Positions 54,499-64,000 of a stretch of DNA of 64,000 nucleotides are shown here, in pieces. The notes below the pieces were generated by a model. The model made no database searches. It saw only the letters and a program-made list of their open reading frames with translations, and was not told where the DNA came from. Numbering within the stretch: the stretch's first letter is position 1; each line of letters starts with the position of its first letter. The position numbers and the translations under genes are program-made. The DNA comes from Notospermus geniculatus (Eukaryota; Nemertea; Pilidiophora; Heteronemertea; Lineidae), in NCBI GenBank assembly GCA_002633025.1, contig NMRB01000095.1, forward strand, positions 70,126 to 134,125. Direction: 5' to 3'.

Positions 54499-55432
54499 CG
54501 TTCCAAAAGAAGCCCCTTAGCCTATAGGCCTAATCTTACCTTCTCTGGTGGGCCACAGAGACATGCACAGGTTTCACGGCATCGACATGTACATGTACAT
54601 GTTCTACATCTGTGTATGTATTGTAGGCCTACAGTACAGGGCGCGCGTTCACAGGATTAGGATAACCTAGTTTTGTCCCAAATTCGTCACCAAAATTGCA
54701 GGCGACTTCTTTCTGTAAATCGAGAATATTCAGCACCAACGAACGCTTAGATATTTGATTTACCTTTCTATGCTGTTAAATCTCCTAGATTTGGCAAAAT
54801 AAGGCACCTTTTTTGATGAAATAGATGTCTTTTAAGTGTGACCTACATAGCGTTATACATTGTTTGTCCAAGCGTTGGTTGTCGTCGTTGATTTGTAAGC
54901 AGGAGTTCCACACCAGCCTTGATTCCTACTAGTGTTTTGTTTTGTCAACAGAGGGCAGCATCTCCTGATCCTGCCACACCCAGGCGACAAGTTGACACTC
55001 TGGCACCGCCGTCACAGCAAATCTAAACCAACTTGAAAACTAACCAAACAACCAAGTAAGAGTGTCAGCCCTAACCCTAAACCCTTGGTGGGTGTGTTTC
55101 AAAATTGGTCACCCAAGAAAACGGGGCAAAATTCAACTTTGAAATGATCACAAAGACTTTACATTGATTTTCCAAACCTTTAGCTATTTACTAGTTTCTC
55201 CATCTGGGATGTACGGTGTACACTTATTTGGAGGAGGGTATCAAAAAATATTGAGCTTACCAGCAAAATCTAGTTCCGTCCGACACCAAAAACTTTTCTA
55301 TTTTCAGACTTTAAAGGGCCAATAGATCAATCAGTTTGCAGTGTCATAATTTAGAGTTCCATGATACCCAGATCTGACATGAATATTGTAGAGTTTCAAG
55401 AAACAGCCCGTCACCAGTAGACAAAAGAATGG

Positions 55433-55603
55433 CAGGGACGGATCCAGGATTTCGGGAAAGAGGGGGCACACTGTGCTAGAAACATTGAAATCTACGGTCA
55501 ATTTCAATGATTTGCTCCAAATTTCAGAATTTGACGGTCGATTTTAACGATTTTTTGGCCGAAAGGGNNNNNNNNNNNNNNNNNNNNNNNNGATCCGCGC
55601 CTG
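55433..55603. mobile_element. CAGGGACGGATCCAGG element with 5-bp duplication
   Basis: Starts CAGGGACGGATCCAGGATTT, ends GATCCGCGCCTG, flanked by AATGG on both sides. 24 unknown bases (55568-55591) lie inside, in what is probably a G-run. Confidence 0.82.
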
Positions 55604-55632
55604 AATGGTGAATTGCTGCTTTCGGCTAGAAT

Positions 55633-55908
55633 CAGGCGCGGATCCAGAGGGGGGGGTTGGGGATCGTGACCCCCCCTGCTCGCCACCACCAATTGTTTTT
55701 TTTTCAATAGTTTGTGACAATAAGCAAAAAAGCGCAAGAATAAAGCTTCTGTTTTGATACTGATATGCCAGGAAATCGAATCTACGGCCTTCTAGATTTC
55801 AAAATTTTCTGGGGGCCCCGTAGTCGCAGGTATCTTCGGCGCTCGCCTGCAACGACCGACCTCGGCGGCCCTGACCCCCCTCTGCGAAAAACCCTGGATC
55901 CGCGCCTG
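55633..55908. mobile_element. CAGGCGCGGATCCAGAG element with 5-bp duplication
   Basis: CAGGCGCGGATCCAGAGGGG at the start, CCCTGGATCCGCGCCTG at the end, AGAAT on both sides. The C(A/G)G...CTG ends and 5-bp duplication fit a hAT-type (hAT5-like) non-autonomous family. Confidence 0.85.
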
Positions 55909-56085
55909 AGAATTACGTAGGCCCTACGTCATCTTTATGTCGTTTTTGTATCTAATCTTGCACGTGGGCATAAGAAATGTGATGGACATTGGATTTCAAT
56001 TAAAGATTATGCTGCACTGGCAACCAGCGTCATGATTGAATCCGCGATAGATGGGAGACAGACGTCTTCAACAGAATGAACATTT

Positions 56086-56478
56086 TCAGTTACCCCTTTT
56101 TAATTCAGCGGGAGGGCCTTTAGTTGATTTCCAAAGACAGTCTGGTTGATGGTAAAAAGGGGAGCAACCGCTGTCTATCTTGGCCACGCAACTTGCTAAA
56201 CTTTGAAATAGCCAATGTGTGGATCTTTTTGCCTTCATAAACAATAAATCGACAGCATCTTGGTTTGGCACAAAGCCCCTTTGGAATCGCTCCAGTGATA
56301 CTGTAGCGTAACTGGCACTGTAAATAAATGCTCTGCTAAAGTCGTTCCATATACCAAAATGAAATTCAGGTTTCCGTTTTATACCACGCCGACCTCTTGA
56401 CCCCGTCTGCATATCATTATCACTCGGAATTGCCGACATGTCCCGAATGGTCCCGAGCAAAATAGGAAATATTGTCAC
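56086..56478 (-). CDS. ORF in array unit 1, unknown family
   Basis: 130 codons from MTIFPILLGTIRDMS to PPAELKRGN, with KRKPEFHFGIWNDFSRAF and GFVPNQDAVD in the middle. The middle 80 residues are kept in unit 2 with conservative changes (HSGVWND; NLFMKAK); both ends shift frame there. An ATGACGTAA site lies just upstream. No domain recognised; it may be a captured first exon or a chance frame. Confidence 0.3.
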   Translation of the reverse strand: MTIFPILLGTIRDMSAIPSDNDMQTGSRGRRGIKRKPEFHFGIWNDFSRAFIYSASYATVSLERFQRGFVPNQDAVDLLFMKAKRSTHWLFQSLASCVAKIDSGCSPFYHQPDCLWKSTKGPPAELKRGN

Positions 56479-56721
56479 TGCCTTAGCCTAGAATTACGTC
56501 ATCTTTATCCCCGTCATCGTGGTTCCGAGTAGTGGACGATCATTTCAACCAATGGGAACATTTGTTTATGTTTACATCTTTCACGTGGGTGTAAGAAATG
56601 CGATAGAAATTGGATTTCAAAGATTATGCTTCAACCAGCGTCATTTGGGCTTTTCGGATTCACTCCGCTATAGACTAGACAGACGTCTTCAACAGAATCA
56701 ACATTTTCAGTTACCCCTTTT

Positions 56722-57030
56722 TTAATTCAGCGGGAGGGCCTTTAGTTGATTTCCGAACACAGTCTGGTTGATGGTAAAATGGGAGCCACCGCTGTCTATC
56801 TTGGCCATGCTACTTGCTAAACCTTGAAATAACCAATGTGTGGATCTTTTGGCCTTCATAAACAAATTGACAGCATCTTGGTTTGGCACAAAGCCCCTTT
56901 GGAATCGCTCCAGTGATACTGTAGCGTAACTGGCACTGTAAATAAATGCCCTGCTAAAGTCGTTCCATACACCAGAATGAAATTCAGGTTTCCGTTTTAT
57001 ATGACGCCGACCTCTTGACCCCGTCTGCAT
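56722..57030 (-). pseudogene. ORF in array unit 2, frame-disrupted relative to unit 1
   Basis: 102 codons. It lacks the first 22 residues of the unit 1 frame because of a 2-nt loss near 57053, and it shifts frame after AKIDSGG because of a 1-nt difference near 56777. The shared core is GRR.IKRKPEF...AKIDSG. Confidence 0.35.
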
Positions 57031-57783
57031 ATCATTATCACTCGGAATTGCCGATGTCCCGAATGGTCCCGAGCAAAATAGGAAATGTTGCCGTCACTGC
57101 CTTTGCCTAGAATTACGTAATCTTTATCCCCGTCATCGTGGTTCCGAGTAGTGACGATCATTTCAACCAATGGGAACGTTTGTTTACATGTTTACATCTT
57201 TCACGTGGGTGTAAGAAATGCGATGGAAATTGGATTTCAAAGATTATGCTTCAACCAGCGTCATTTGGGCGATTTTCAGATTCACTCCGCTATATACTAT
57301 AGAGTGGAGACAGACGTCTTAAACAGAATGAACATTTTCAGTTCCCCTTTTTAATTCAGCGGGAAGGCCTTTGTTGATTTCCGAAGACAGTCTGGTTGAT
57401 GGTAAAAAGGGGAGCCACCGCGCGCTGTCTATCTTGGCCGCGCTACCTGCTAAACCTTGAAATAGCCAATGTGTGGATCTTTTTGGCCGTCATAAACAAA
57501 TTGACAGCATCTTGGTTTGGCACAAAGCCCCTTTGGAATCGCTCCAGTAACTGTAGCGCCGGGTAGGGACACACCTAACGCGATTCGTTGCGTTGCCTTT
57601 GGTATCGGTTCGTTGCCGCAAGAATTGGAAGGGTTCTGGGATACACACGCATGCGTTTTGGAAAATCCGGAGCGTGTTCGACCCTGCTTGGAGGATGAAA
57701 ATTCTCCTTTCCTTTTTCTTTTGCGGATCATGGGATGGAGCCAACAGTCCCTGGGTTTTCGCCCCAAACAAACGTCATCATGA

Positions 57784-57858
57784 TCAAAGCCACCAGCCAC
57801 CATCTTCCTCGTTCTCTTCCTCCTCCATCATCTGCATGACGACCTGATCGAGATCCAT
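57784..57858 (-). pseudogene. Block D copy of the acidic short ORF
   Basis: MDLDQVVMQMMEEEENEED then GGWWL and stop. It has a 3-nt insertion (one extra codon) relative to block C, and its 3' part diverges. Confidence 0.3.
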
Positions 57859-58098
57859 TGCTTCCCTCGTCCATGACTGTATTGGAAAAGGGCGCCAGGA
57901 AATTTTTCGTCTGCTTATATACTGCTTACGTGTTTTATGCACAAACGCACCTTCTATCGCAGTTAAAAATCGCATATACCGGGTAGAGTGTGTGCATGCA
58001 ATGCGATGACGCGAGCCTTGCCGCATGCGCCAGCGCCGCAACGGCTCTCGGTCAGCGTCATCCCTACCGCATCTCTAGTTTTGAGATTTTGCCGTCAA

Positions 58099-58585
58099 CA
58101 GGGGCGGATACAGAGGGGGTGTTCTGGGGGTTGGAACCCCCCGTCGGCGACCAAAGATAACATTTTTTTTCTCTAAACATAGCGCCTGTCCGTGTCTTTG
58201 ATGTAATCATGGTCATACAGTCGTTGCATCGATGATTCGACGAAATTCTCTTCCCCTGCTTGGGAAAACTGTCGCCCAGTATTATACCGGTAGGCCTACT
58301 GCAGTGCATTGTGTATGCTTGCACTATTTCGAAATGTCTAAGAGGCGTGGCTGGTAAGAACAGGAAGATCACACTGTTCAAAAAAATGTTTGTATAAGAC
58401 TTTCTCAACCTCAGATGCCAGCAAATCGTGTCTCCGAGCTTCTAATTTTCAAAATTTTCCTGGGGGAGGTCCCCCAGACCCCCCGCCAATTCGGCGCCGA
58501 TGAGGCACGCGGCGCAGGCACAAGCGAGTCCTGGTCCCTCTACCTTCAGAACCCACCCCTCGAGAAAATCCTGGATCCGCCCCTG
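58099..58585. mobile_element. 487-bp CAGGGGCGGATACAG element with 6-bp duplication, block D only
   Basis: Starts CAGGGGCGGATACAGAGGGG and ends ATCCTGGATCCGCCCCTG, flanked by CGTCAA (58093-58098 and 58586-58591). Block C keeps the single target (GCCGTCAATGTGCG near 45870). Confidence 0.92.
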
Positions 58586-58705
58586 CGTCAATGTGCGCCT
58601 TGCCTTATCACTCACTCCTATTGTTTTATACCGGACATCCGTTATCCGATATGCGATATGACGTAACTACGAAATCGCGATCTGATCGCTCAAAGACATT
58701 TCATT

Positions 58706-58871
58706 AGTGAGTTTAAGAAACCAAACGTTAACGCTAACGATAACGCTAGCGTCAAAATGACGTCACCCCCAGAAGAAATGCAACAGATTCTTTCGATGTG
58801 ACGTCAAAATGATGTCATTGTAACGTTAGCGTTAACGTTAACGTTAACGTATTTTTTCTTAAACTCACTAA
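58706..58871. mobile_element. MITE with GAGTTTAAGAAACC ends (D)
   Basis: Counterpart of 46244-46378 with CGTTAACGTTAACGTTAACG expanded near its right end. Confidence 0.8.
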
Positions 58872-58916
58872 TGTCGCCTCGCGTTATCCGTAAAGCCGTA
58901 CCTGACATCCGAGATG

Positions 58917-59330
58917 CGATGTCCGAAATGCGATAAAAAAACGTGTATTCCATTTATGTGCCTGCGATATAGGTTGCGATATTCTAGCAGAAAACAAAAG
59001 AAACCCCTGGCTGCTGTATTCTAGAAAATAAGAGTGCTTTTATGCCATTTGCCGGCATGGAAGTGCTTTTTTCGGCTCTGTGCCGAAGAAGGCACTCCGT
59101 CTCCCCAAATAGAGGCACTATGCCGAAAACGGGCACTCTGGCCCGGAAGGGGGGTGCGCACCCCCTGCTCCCCCCGGATCCGCCCCTGGTGGTCACGTGG
59201 TACAGCAGCCCGGGCTTTCTTTTGTTTTCTGCCTTGAACTAGGCCTATATCGCAGGTATAGGTAAATGGAACACACCTTTTTAAAATCGCATTTCGGACA
59301 TCGCATTACCGCATATCGGATGACAGGAAC
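58917..59330. mobile_element. Large inverted-repeat element (D)
   Basis: Counterpart of 46396-46770, with a slightly longer loop. Confidence 0.75.
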
Positions 59331-59654
59331 TTGCAAGAAGAAAACACTGAAAAACGGGGGACATTATTGGCTGATGTTGCGACGGTGTTAGGCCCTTTGT
59401 TCAAGGTTGAACTTCGACTTCTTCTCCATTGCCTTTTTCACAAAAAAAATGCCTTTTTTCACCTTAACCTTTTTACCGTTGTCTTTTTTATCTTCGCATT
59501 TTTTTTTCTTTTTTACACGGATACCGTGTCAGTCACGGGGGTTGCAAAACCGCGGTCGGTGAATACCGGAAGTGGCGCAATAGGCTGACAGAGTCAAGTC
59601 ATGACGTTTTTGTTCTGACTGACTCATCGTCTATTTCAATATTCATCATTCCCG

Positions 59655-60112
59655 GTCGGTGTTAAACCGGTATCCAGTTCCACCGTGCAGCACGTTAGGA
59701 ACTGGTGTCGGGGTCTCGAAACCGGAAGTGTGGTCGGAATTCCTACCAGGATACATCTGTGTGCAGCGCTCTAACGGCAAGCTACAGGAGTCGAAATGAG
59801 ATAGCAGGGTGGTTTCTTCAACGGACTATCCCCAGGATGTTTGGCTAATGATACAAAACATCACTGGGATAGGTCACTGAGTGTTTATCTCGCTGACATT
59901 CGTTGCACTACCTCGCTGAATGTTCGAAGCGAGAAATGTTGGGCGCCAGACGCCATCTTGGAAACTTGGGTTCTTTGGGGAGTACCTGCCGCCGATACGT
60001 CATCAGAGAAGATTCGTATTCTGATTGGACGTATTCCGACGAATCACAGCCAGAATCAAGAGGGCGACAGTAGTCTCTTAAATCGTCAGATGTAGAGACT
60101 ACTCTGTGGTCT
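59655..60112. other. About 0.45-kb insertion, block D only
   Basis: Bounded by GGTCGGTGT on both sides; block C has only CCCGGTGTCTCC near 47205. No clear inverted ends and no coding sequence recognised. Confidence 0.6.
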
Positions 60113-61354
60113 AGGTCGGTGTCTCCATCAAAAAGGGTAATGATTGAAATTATTGCAAAATGGTTGATCTTGAGAAATTTCCCTTGAGATTTTCCATGGA
60201 GATATATCGGACACTAAGGGCCGTTACGATCGTCTTACGGAGTGTTTTAGTTATCCTGTGGAAAATTTCATACGACGATACATGTGGCGTTGTTGATGTT
60301 TTCTGAGATGAATGAACGTCAAACAGTCGGGGGCGTGGTTAATTTTGCTGTTACCTGGCAATAATCCAACACGTCACGTGAAATTCTTCACTTATTTTTA
60401 CTCCTTTTCGTTTATATGGCATATATAAATGAATTTGATGCTTACGTTTTGTTTAAAATGATGTTTTCTTGAAATTGGCTGTAAAATAAGGCCCCGAAAT
60501 TGGTATCTTATTGAAATATGACAATAAAAATTTAACGCCGGCGCTGAATCAGCTGTTCTATTGTTGTGTATGACGTCAATGTATCCACCTCTATCTGTCA
60601 ATCACATACCATATTTGGAAAGTAGCGAGGCGCTGATTGGTCGAAATGGATGATTGGCAATCACACGCAATTTACGGAAACGCACATCAACAATAGCTTC
60701 AACGGCATACTACGCCATAGCCTGAGTGTTTCTTTTCTGAGGCCAAGAATTGCCGAAAATTGATGTTGTGAAGGGTTAATAAACATTAACCAGTTCATTA
60801 GGAGATTAACTACATGTTCAATGTCTAGATTTTCTCTTTTCAATGCAATTGGCGGATAAATGGATGCATATTTCGGGAGTAGAATAAGATGACCATGGTG
60901 AGTTTCTGGTCGGCGCGCCGACATCGATTTTCAGTCCGACGCGGAAATTTCTATTTCCTTCTTGTCGATTTCAAGCTCACCTGGCTTGCAAATGACGCGA
61001 TGATGGTTTGTGCTGAAGATTTATCTATTTTTCTGAGTATCCGAGGGTCAAATTCGATGCAGTCACTTGCTACAATCTAGGCCTACTGTCATTCATTCCG
61101 GTTTTCTGGCGAGGATGTCGGTGAGGCGGCGTGCATTGCGAATGCATTGCCAAGATTCCGACATACATTTTCCAACATGGCCGCCAAAAGTGATAGAACT
61201 GTGTGAAGGTCAAACAGTTTATAACACTATACATTGTATTCAGTAATGTCAATGCCTGAAATTGCTAAGAGAACGCCAAATCAATGCAAGGTCTAGTTCT
61301 GGTCATTTTGTGTTAGCCGAATCATGAGATTGAGAGGCCGATAGGCGAACTTAC

Positions 61355-61432
61355 CCTATGGTTGAGAATTTGTGTGAGATGAGCAGGAAAACCCACCACC
61401 AGAGAGAGGAAGACAGAGACCAACCACAGCAG
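61355..61432 (-). CDS. Possible exon encoding a hydrophobic segment
   Basis: 78 nt, phase 0 to phase 0, between TTATGTTCATGTCAG and GTAAGTTCG. The frame reads LLWLVSVFLSLVVGFPA then HLTQILNHR, which could be a membrane segment or signal anchor. There is no second copy here to test conservation, and another frame starting ATGTTCATGTCA stops after 29 codons, so chance is possible. Confidence 0.3.
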
Positions 61433-61480
61433 CTGACATGAACATAAAATGTCATGAGATGATTACAATATCATTGCATA

Positions 61481-61617
61481 GGCCCCTTTCGAAAGTCTTC
61501 AGCGGGTAATAACAATATCCTCACCCCATGTCAAAATGCACACGTTTTGACCAGGGGTGTGAGGATGTTGTTATTTTAAATATTACCCGCTGAAGACTTT
61601 TGAAAGGCAAGGGGCCA
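61481..61617. mobile_element. 137-bp hairpin MITE
   Basis: GGCCCCTTTCGAAAGTCTTC and GAAGACTTTTGAAAGGCAAG, with GCGGGTAATAACAATATCCT and its complement inside; the ends mirror each other almost completely. Confidence 0.85.
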
Positions 61618-61960
61618 ATTCAATTTCATTCTCAATAATTCAAACATGTCAAATGTCATGATATTCTTCAGCTAAACTTTAGGATCCCGATCGGAAGTGA
61701 CGTTCTCCACATGTCAGCACACAGTGGCAATTTGGGTTCCATGCGACTTATTCCGTTGTCACCAATCAATGACCTTTCTTTGGCTTGCCTTGGGCATTGA
61801 TCGGGGATTGTATTAAATTCATCCCCCCCCCTGGCTTTCCATCATTAGACGACGTCAACAATGCATTTTGCACCCTGGCTTTGCGTCATGATGTCGATGT
61901 TAGTGTAATAGTGTCAGCACTCCTACTTGCCCAGGCTACCGGGAAAGAAATTCCCTTACA

Positions 61961-62035
61961 TGTAGCTCAGTTGGTAGAGCGTTGGACTTTGAAGCATGAG
62001 GTCGCGGGTTCAAAACTCAGGGTGGAACCCTCGGC
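61961..62035 (+). repeat. tRNA-like pseudogene or SINE head
   Basis: TGTAGCTCAGTTGGTAGAGC is a perfect D-arm with a consensus box A (61963-61974), and GGTTCAAAACT (62007-62017) is a weak box B. The anticodon stem (TTGGA around CTTTGAA) does not pair, so it is not a working tRNA. Confidence 0.65.
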
Positions 62036-62099
62036 TTTTTCAACTACATTAGCAATGGCAGACGTTGTTGAGGTTATATCATGGAAATGATTCGCAAGT

Positions 62100-63225
62100 G
62101 GTGTATTGGAGGCAGTTCTTCTGCAGTACCAACACAATAGAGCAGCAATATTGATTCAGGACAGACATGCACTGGATGAACTCTGTCTCACGAAATAACA
62201 ATAGTGAATGTCTAAATGTACCGGTACATGGATGGTCTGTGGTGAGAGTGTGGGTTGGAAATGCTAAAATAAAAAAATGGCCATTACTTTGGTTTGATCT
62301 GTGGTTTTATGAATGCTCTGCAGATTTATTGCCCTAGACCTTGGAGGAATTACAATGTACTTGTCAAGTATAATTCGGATTCCTCCAAGCCTAGCCTATT
62401 TAAAAGAAGGATACATTTTGAAATAACCTTTATACATGTACATGTACCGGTATGTACCAACCAATACAAATGTACCAGTTTTGACTGCCCATCCAGGAGC
62501 ATTGCATTGGTGACTTGGTCTTTTGCTTTCTTTGGCCTCTGCCATGTCTGCCTGCTGGTACGAATACCGGTAACAGAACTGCTGTATGTCATGTATTTTT
62601 GGCTTGTCCTACATGTACTTGTGCCTGCTCTTATCTCATCTCAGTTGGTCACTAGGTCACTGGGTTGAGCTTCTGTGGTATGATTTTCCTGGAGTGATAT
62701 GCCACTTTAGCCAGTGCAGAGAGAGCTTGAGATATGACCGAATGAAATTTGGGTTATTGACCTACATTTATCAGGATTGGAATGCATCAGCCCTCCATTT
62801 GAGTATCGCTGTGTGTGTTCAGTGTGTTCAGTCGTATGCAGTAACCATAGCACCCAAAAAAACCCTGCAGGAAAACCCCTGCAGATGTCCCTGAATGATC
62901 AACAAGGGCTGTCAGATTGCCTGTGCATTGATCTACTACTGTTAGTGTTACCTGTACATGTACGTAGTACATTGTACATTTCAGCTATTGAAATGTGCGG
63001 GTTCACCAGGGCCAAACACTTTCCTCAAATGTGACACCCGCCAGGTTTTCCTAGACCGGCACACAAATATTTTCCATAATGGTCGGATCAAAATATTGTT
63101 TTGGGGGTGCAGGTGCTCCCAAATGAGTATGCCAGAGGTAATCGACAAAACCTCAGAAATTGACATGTTTTGTCAGCAGGTTGTTGACCCGTAACTTCAT
63201 ATACTGGGTCTGTAGTGTACATACC
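62100..63225. other. No gene recognised
   Basis: Single-copy sequence with several overlapping short frames. ACATGTAC and ACCGGTA words are common; no splice-consistent exon was found. Confidence 0.45.
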
Positions 63226-63456
63226 CAGGGCTCTCAATGACCCGAGGTCTCGGGTCAAATACATGTACGCACAAAGTGCGTAGTCTGAAGCACAATAAAA
63301 ACCAGCAGGAGTCAGTGCGACGCGCGAAGATTCACCCAATGTTGTGAATTGACCATGGTTGACCCCTGACTTCTGAGGGCTGACCCCAGAAAAAAAATAC
63401 ACAGTTCGAAGTCTCTGAGGCTGACCCTTCTACTGAAAACTCCAGTGAGAGCCCTG
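63226..63456. mobile_element. 231-bp MITE with CAGGGCTCTCA ends and 5-bp duplication
   Basis: Starts CAGGGCTCTCAATGACCCG and ends CAGTGAGAGCCCTG, flanked by ATACC on both sides (63221-63225 and 63457-63461). A hAT-type non-autonomous element is likely. Confidence 0.85.
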
Positions 63457-64000
63457 ATACCAGAGGGGCGTCTTCGTCGCATTGATACCAAATTTTTGGC
63501 CAATTTATCCAATGTGGCTGCTGGGGCTAAGGGGTCCGGGGGACAACCATAAAAATAATGTGTGGGAAAACCTGCCTAGAGATGTGCAAACAATCTGTAT
63601 CAATTTCAGCTCAGTAAGATCGAGTCAGACTTTCAATATGGCCACCAGGGAAAAGTGCTGATTCATGTGATTACTCTTGGTCTACGTGATTTCACAAAAA
63701 AGCAGTCACTCATGCTCAGAAGAGCAAGTTACAATTCAAATACTCAGGCATGTCGGGGCCCACTGTACGGACATGTATGTACATGTATACCACCACTTGT
63801 TGCACCCGAAAAGGGTTGATGGGTCAATATTAGCCGTCAGGATCATGTATCATGATACCGGTATTAATTTGCATGTCTCGATGTGGCTGATCCTTCAGGC
63901 AGGCAAAGCGTGCTTCCGCAAGTGGCTGCACTCATGGCAGTGGCCATACCAAGGAATGAAATGAATGAAGTCGGCGATCTTGACTTCCAAAAATCTAGGA
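63457..64000. other. No feature recognised
   Basis: No clear gene or inverted repeat at the right edge of the window. Confidence 0.45.

Larger units (their letters stand above)
55911..57560. repeat. Three-unit tandem array (about 0.6 kb per unit), block D only
   Basis: Units begin AATTACGT near 55911, 56492 and 57109; lengths about 581, 617 and 450 (truncated). Each carries TTTACATCTTTCACGTGGG- and GAACATTTTCAGTTACCCC-like segments and a minus-strand open frame. The third unit ends where GGGTAGGGACACACC-family sequence starts. Confidence 0.88.
50711..60348. repeat. Block D of the 8-10-kb duplicated segment
   Basis: Second copy of block C. D-only material: about 52905-53820, 54376-54498, 55140-57560 (including 55433-55603, 55633-55908 and a 3-unit array), 58099-58585 and about 59655-60112. 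It continues past the point where C stops at an N. Confidence 0.93.

Noticed and set aside
61961-62035. Functional tRNA gene
   Set aside because: The D-arm and box A are perfect but the anticodon stem does not pair and the T-arm is degenerate; a SINE head or pseudogene fits better.

Overview
The window is nuclear DNA of an animal with split genes, probably a marine invertebrate deuterostome (amphioxus, echinoderm or hemichordate). The clues are intron-rich coding on one strand, a protein 4.1 family gene, very dense short inverted-repeat transposons, frequent TACATGTA/ACATGTAC and AGGCCTA words, and duplicated blocks that differ by many transposon insertions, as in highly heterozygous genomes. 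The species cannot be fixed from the sequence alone. There are no bacterial operons, no rRNA and no CRISPR array.

Layout. 1-6627 holds repeats only: an end of a dispersed repeat, a nested inverted-repeat element (803-1692), a tandem 0.42-kb duplication (1848-2832), hairpin elements and a 58-bp minisatellite (4794-5822). 6628-22480 (block A) and 22567-37022 (block B) are two copies of the same segment. Each carries a minus-strand EPB41/coracle-like gene (protein 4.1: FERM plus FERM-adjacent domain). In block A twelve exons join in one continuous frame of 1902 nt (634 codons). Block B repeats ten of them, and the FERM F3-lobe and FERM-adjacent exons are missing exactly where a single N (28285) interrupts the sequence. 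37023-39185 is single-copy, with a tRNA-derived SINE and a palindromic MITE. 39186-47441 (block C) and 50711-60348 (block D) are a second pair of copies, again with a single N at the end of C (47442). They share a 60-bp exon-like segment (41183-41242 and 52052-52111), probably from the 5' part of the same gene. 47443-50710 and 60349-64000 are single-copy and repeat-rich; the last has a weak candidate exon at 61355-61432.

Interpretation. Both pairs of blocks look like two haplotypes of one locus joined end to end by assembly. A true tandem duplication is the alternative. Comparing copies gives natural empty/filled sites, which define many elements exactly: TA-flanked, TAA-flanked, 5-6-bp-flanked, and one with a 15-bp target duplication. 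The most striking structures are a chain of four different TAA-flanked MITEs sharing their target duplications (44895-45822), and a hairpin retroinsertion with a 15-bp target duplication whose arms carry a conserved, hammerhead-like core (42129-42505; relatives at 49165 and 50431).

The one gene recognised with confidence is the membrane-skeleton adaptor protein 4.1. Its head carries a Lys/Glu-rich helix ahead of the FERM domain. No other complete protein-coding gene can be supported.
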